Position numbers and translations under genes: made by a program. From Pseudonocardia mahuensis (GTDB taxonomy: Bacteria > Actinomycetota > Actinomycetes > Mycobacteriales > Pseudonocardiaceae), in the NCBI RefSeq assembly GCF_018531475.1, contig NZ_JAHDTG010000147.1:1-7642 (forward strand): a DNA stretch of 7,642 bases, given 5' to 3'. Positions within the stretch are counted from its first letter, which is position 1. Every line of letters starts with the position of its first letter. The notes beneath the pieces are model-generated. The model did not search any database. It was given only the letters and a program-made list of their open reading frames with translations, and was not told the DNA's origin. This document shows, in pieces, positions 5,563-7,642 of the stretch.

Positions 5563-7137
5563 ATGACGACCACCGATCACAGTGCCACCGCGGCCGCCCC
5601 CAGCACGGGCGAGCGGCACCTTCTCAAGACCGGCGAGGAGTACACGAACCTGCTGCGGGACAACCGCGAGATCTACCAGCTGGGCGAGCGGATCGAAGAC
5701 GTCACCGAACACCCGGCCACCGCGGGCGGCGTGGCCGAGGTCGCCAAGATGTACGACCTGCAGTTCGACGAGCAGGGCCGGGACCTGCTGACCTACGTCC
5801 GCGACGACGGCACGCGGGTCACGACCTCCTATCTGGTGCCCAAGACCAAGGAGGACCTGGCGCTGCGCCGCAAGGGCATCCAGTACATCGCACGCCAGAC
5901 CTGGGGGACACACGGTCGCGGGATGGACATGATCGCCACCTTGATGGTCGGCATGCACGCCTATCTGCCCACGTTCCGCAAGCACTGCCCCGAGTTCGCC
6001 GACAACATCGACCTCACGCTGCGCCGGCTCGAAGACGGCAACGTACACATCGCGGAGACCATCGTCGACCCGCAGGGCTACCGCAGCCGCCCGTCGGCGA
6101 CCACCGGTGACACCCCGCTCCCGGAGCGGGCCACCGCGCGGATCACCCGGGAGAGCAGCGAAGGGATCTGGATCAGCGGCGTGAAGGGCGTCGGGACAGC
6201 GGCCCCGCAGTCCAATGAGTTGATCGTGGGCAGCTTCTACCCGACGCTGACCGAGGAGAGCTTCTGGGCCGTCGTCCCGATCGACGCCCCGAACCTGCGG
6301 ATGTACTGCCGCGAGATGGTGCACCGGGACGGCGCCTCGACCTACCGCCACCCGCTGACCTCGCGCGGCGAGGAGATCGACGCATTGGTGGCGTTCGACG
6401 ACGTCTTCGTACCACGGTCGAGCATCCTGGAGACGCACAGCCAGGAGCTGCACAACCCCAACTTCTACAATGAGTGGGGTCGCTGGGAACACTGGTACAC
6501 GTTCGTCCGCATCGCCGCGAAGGCGGAGATGTACGCCGGGCTGGCCCAGCTGATCGTCGACACGCTCGAGCTCGACCAGGTGCCGGTGGTGCGCCAGCGG
6601 GTCGCCGACATCTACGAGTTCGCCATCCTGCTGCAGGGCATGGTGCTGGCCGCTGAGGAGACCGCGTTCCTCTCGGAGAACGGCGTCATGACGCCGGACC
6701 ACGTGATGACGACCGCCGCCCGGTCGTATGCGCAGGCGCAGCTGCCATTGGTGCTGCACATCCTCCAGGACATCTGCGGTCAGGGCATGGTGCTGCGGTT
6801 CGACGAGTCGGACCTGCGGTTGCCCGCGGCCTACGGCAAGGACCTGGCGTGGTTCCTCGACACCCGCAACGTCTCGGCCCGGGACAAGAACCTCGTGATG
6901 AACCTCGCCTGGGACGTCGCGGCCAGTGAGCACGCCACCCGCTCGAAGATCTTCGAGGAGTCCAACGCGCTGAACGTGCCGTTCCTCAAGGAGCGCATCT
7001 ACGGCGAGTGGGACCGTGCCGAGCTGGTCAGCCTCGTGCGCCAGTACATCGGACTCGAGGCCGGAGGCCTGAGCAACAACCTGGCCCCGCGCATCACTAA
7101 CTCTCTGAGCGCGCCCACGAACGGCAAGCCCCGGTAG
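5563..7137 (+). CDS. HpaB-family FADH2-dependent monooxygenase, oxygenase component of a two-component hydroxylase
   Basis: This 524-residue protein belongs to the 4-hydroxyphenylacetate 3-hydroxylase (HpaB) family, which uses reduced flavin from a separate reductase and O2 to hydroxylate aromatic or heteroaromatic rings. The N-terminal HpaB domain covers about residues 18-285, with RRKGIQYIARQTWGTHGRGM at 102-121 (the region holding substrate-contacting Arg/Tyr in HpaB). HPLTSRGEEIDALVAFDDVF at 263-282, followed by VPR, is the typical family signature. The helical C-terminal domain runs from about 295 to 505. Length matches the family (about 480-530). The reductase gene heads the same operon. 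The family also includes chlorophenol, pyrrole-2-carboxylate and pyridine monooxygenases. Next to a NicX-like dioxygenase, the likely product is 2,5-dihydroxypyridine, from a hydroxypyridine or a hydroxynicotinate-type substrate, but this is inference. It lies 75 bases after the dioxygenase gene and is followed by a terminator hairpin. Confidence 0.88.
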   Translation: MTTTDHSATAAAPSTGERHLLKTGEEYTNLLRDNREIYQLGERIEDVTEHPATAGGVAEVAKMYDLQFDEQGRDLLTYVRDDGTRVTTSYLVPKTKEDLALRRKGIQYIARQTWGTHGRGMDMIATLMVGMHAYLPTFRKHCPEFADNIDLTLRRLEDGNVHIAETIVDPQGYRSRPSATTGDTPLPERATARITRESSEGIWISGVKGVGTAAPQSNELIVGSFYPTLTEESFWAVVPIDAPNLRMYCREMVHRDGASTYRHPLTSRGEEIDALVAFDDVFVPRSSILETHSQELHNPNFYNEWGRWEHWYTFVRIAAKAEMYAGLAQLIVDTLELDQVPVVRQRVADIYEFAILLQGMVLAAEETAFLSENGVMTPDHVMTTAARSYAQAQLPLVLHILQDICGQGMVLRFDESDLRLPAAYGKDLAWFLDTRNVSARDKNLVMNLAWDVAASEHATRSKIFEESNALNVPFLKERIYGEWDRAELVSLVRQYIGLEAGGLSNNLAPRITNSLSAPTNGKPR

Positions 7138-7146
7138 CCGGCGCCG

Positions 7147-7174
7147 GCCCGCCGGGAAACGGTGCCCGGCGGGC
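7147..7174 (+). terminator. GC-rich hairpin ending the catabolic operon
   Basis: A perfect 10-bp stem (GCCCGCCGGG at 7147-7156 with CCCGGCGGGC at 7165-7174) encloses the 8-base loop AAACGGTG. It starts nine bases after the hydroxylase stop codon. Only two T residues follow, so it is a weak intrinsic terminator by enterobacterial criteria, but U-poor hairpins of this type are common after actinobacterial genes. Confidence 0.7.
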
Positions 7175-7210
7175 TTGCGTGCTCAGCCCGCTCGAGACAG
7201 GGACGGTGGC

Positions 7211-7520
7211 ATGTTCGACGTTGGCTTTCAGTCGGTGGAGGATGTCGAGAAGGCGTTGCTGCACGAGCAGTACCTTCCCGACCGGGCGCTGTCCACGTCG
7301 GTGTTCCTCGCCGCGACGCTGCAACGCCCGCTGTTGCTGGAGGGCGAAGCCGGGGTCGGCAAGACCGAGCTCGCGAAGGTACTGGCCCGGATCTTCGACA
7401 CCGAGCTGATCCGGCTGCAGTGCTACGAGGGCATCGACGTCTCCCAGGCGCTCTACGAGTGGGACTACGCCCGCCAGGTGCTCTACACCCGGGTGCTGTC
7501 CGATGACGCGCCGGACGAGC
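7211..7520 (+). pseudogene. MoxR/CoxD-like AAA+ ATPase, 5' part, apparently interrupted by an insertion sequence
   Basis: The reading frame begins at ATG 7211, preceded by GGGACGG, and encodes the N-terminal part of a MoxR-family AAA+ ATPase. Walker A is GEAGVGKTE at about 45-53. The block LIRLQCYEGIDVSQALYEWD at 67-86, followed by YARQVLY, is typical of the CoxD-like subgroup. Members of that subgroup act with a von Willebrand factor A protein to insert metal-sulfur ligands or otherwise mature molybdenum hydroxylases such as CO dehydrogenase. After about residue 102 (VLSDDAPDE) the MoxR likeness stops, where Walker B should eventually follow. The nucleotide sequence changes to what looks like an insertion-sequence end, with a transposase-like C-terminus on the opposite strand. 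The frame itself stays open to the window edge, but that continuation is antisense to the presumed transposase. The breakpoint near 7520 is approximate. The rest of the gene may lie beyond the element. Confidence 0.7.
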
Positions 7521-7642
7521 AATCGTCAAGACCTGTGGATGAAGATCTTTTAGGCGGCTTCTGTTTGAGGGTGCTGCTCGGGTCGTTCGACGAGCTTGCC
7601 GGCCTCGAAGGTGGCGCCGGCGCGGACGAGGGCGACCAGGTG
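7521..7642. mobile_element. Probable end of an insertion sequence
   Basis: From about 7521 the sequence departs from the ATPase gene. A short noncoding stretch (about 7521-7549) is followed by the stop codon of a minus-strand reading frame that runs off the window. This layout, with a transposase stop a few tens of bases from a terminus, is usual for insertion sequences. The local sequence is also less GC-rich (CAAGACCTGTGGATGAAGATC region) than its surroundings. The terminal inverted repeat cannot be confirmed because the other end is outside the window. An IS256-type element is a possibility, but the family is not certain. Confidence 0.55.
7550..7642 (-). CDS. C-terminal fragment of a probable transposase
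   Basis: On the minus strand a frame enters from the right edge and ends at TAA (7552-7550), giving 30 residues. The tail begins HLVALVRAGATF, continues with KLVERP and ends in QTEAA. It has the look of transposase C-termini I have seen in actinobacterial insertion sequences, but it is too short to assign a family. Support comes mainly from its position: it interrupts a conserved ATPase gene at a point where that gene should continue. It carries no catalytic residue within the visible part. Confidence 0.45.
   Translation of the reverse strand, partial: HLVALVRAGATFEAGKLVERPEQHPQTEAA

Noticed and set aside
5263..6933. Long minus-strand open frame (556 codons) opposite the dioxygenase and hydroxylase genes
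   Set aside because: It is antisense to two well-supported genes. Its composition is rich in Val, His, Arg and Gly with no domain, as is typical of a high-GC shadow frame.

Overview
This window looks like a catabolic locus from a high-GC actinobacterium. The GC content is high, third codon positions are strongly G/C, GTG starts are common, and ribosome binding sites are GGAGG-like. Genus cannot be fixed from the sequence; a Pseudonocardiales-type organism is only a guess.

Layout. (1) 2-127 (+): the last 41 codons of an unidentified gene. (2) 144-821 and 818-2752 (-): a two-component system. It has a soluble PAS-PAS-HisKA-HATPase-REC hybrid histidine kinase followed by a NarL/LuxR-type response regulator, with a 4-base ATGA stop/start overlap. 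(3) 2753-3185: a 433-base divergent intergenic region with repeated short motifs that are candidate regulator sites. (4) 3186-7137 (+): a four-gene operon-like run. The genes are an HpaC-type flavin reductase, a maleamate/N-carbamoylsarcosine amidohydrolase-type cysteine hydrolase, a NicX-like 2,5-dihydroxypyridine 5,6-dioxygenase, and an HpaB-type flavin-dependent aromatic hydroxylase. The run ends at a perfect 10-bp GC-rich hairpin (7147-7174). (5) 7211 to about 7520 (+): the start of a MoxR/CoxD-like AAA+ ATPase. It appears to be cut by an insertion sequence whose transposase C-terminus lies on the minus strand (7550 to the window end).

How the genes may work together (inference). The reductase would supply reduced flavin to the HpaB-type oxygenase, which would hydroxylate a pyridine-ring substrate to 2,5-dihydroxypyridine. 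The NicX-like enzyme would open that ring to N-formylmaleamate, and the amidohydrolase would release ammonia from maleamate to give maleate. This is the lower nicotinate/hydroxypyridine route, but with a two-component HpaB/HpaC hydroxylase in place of the single-component NicC. The deformylase (NicD) and maleate isomerase (NicE) steps are not in the window. The divergent kinase/regulator pair is the obvious candidate controller. A CoxD-like ATPase next door would fit a molybdenum hydroxylase acting earlier in the pathway, but its gene seems to be broken by the insertion.
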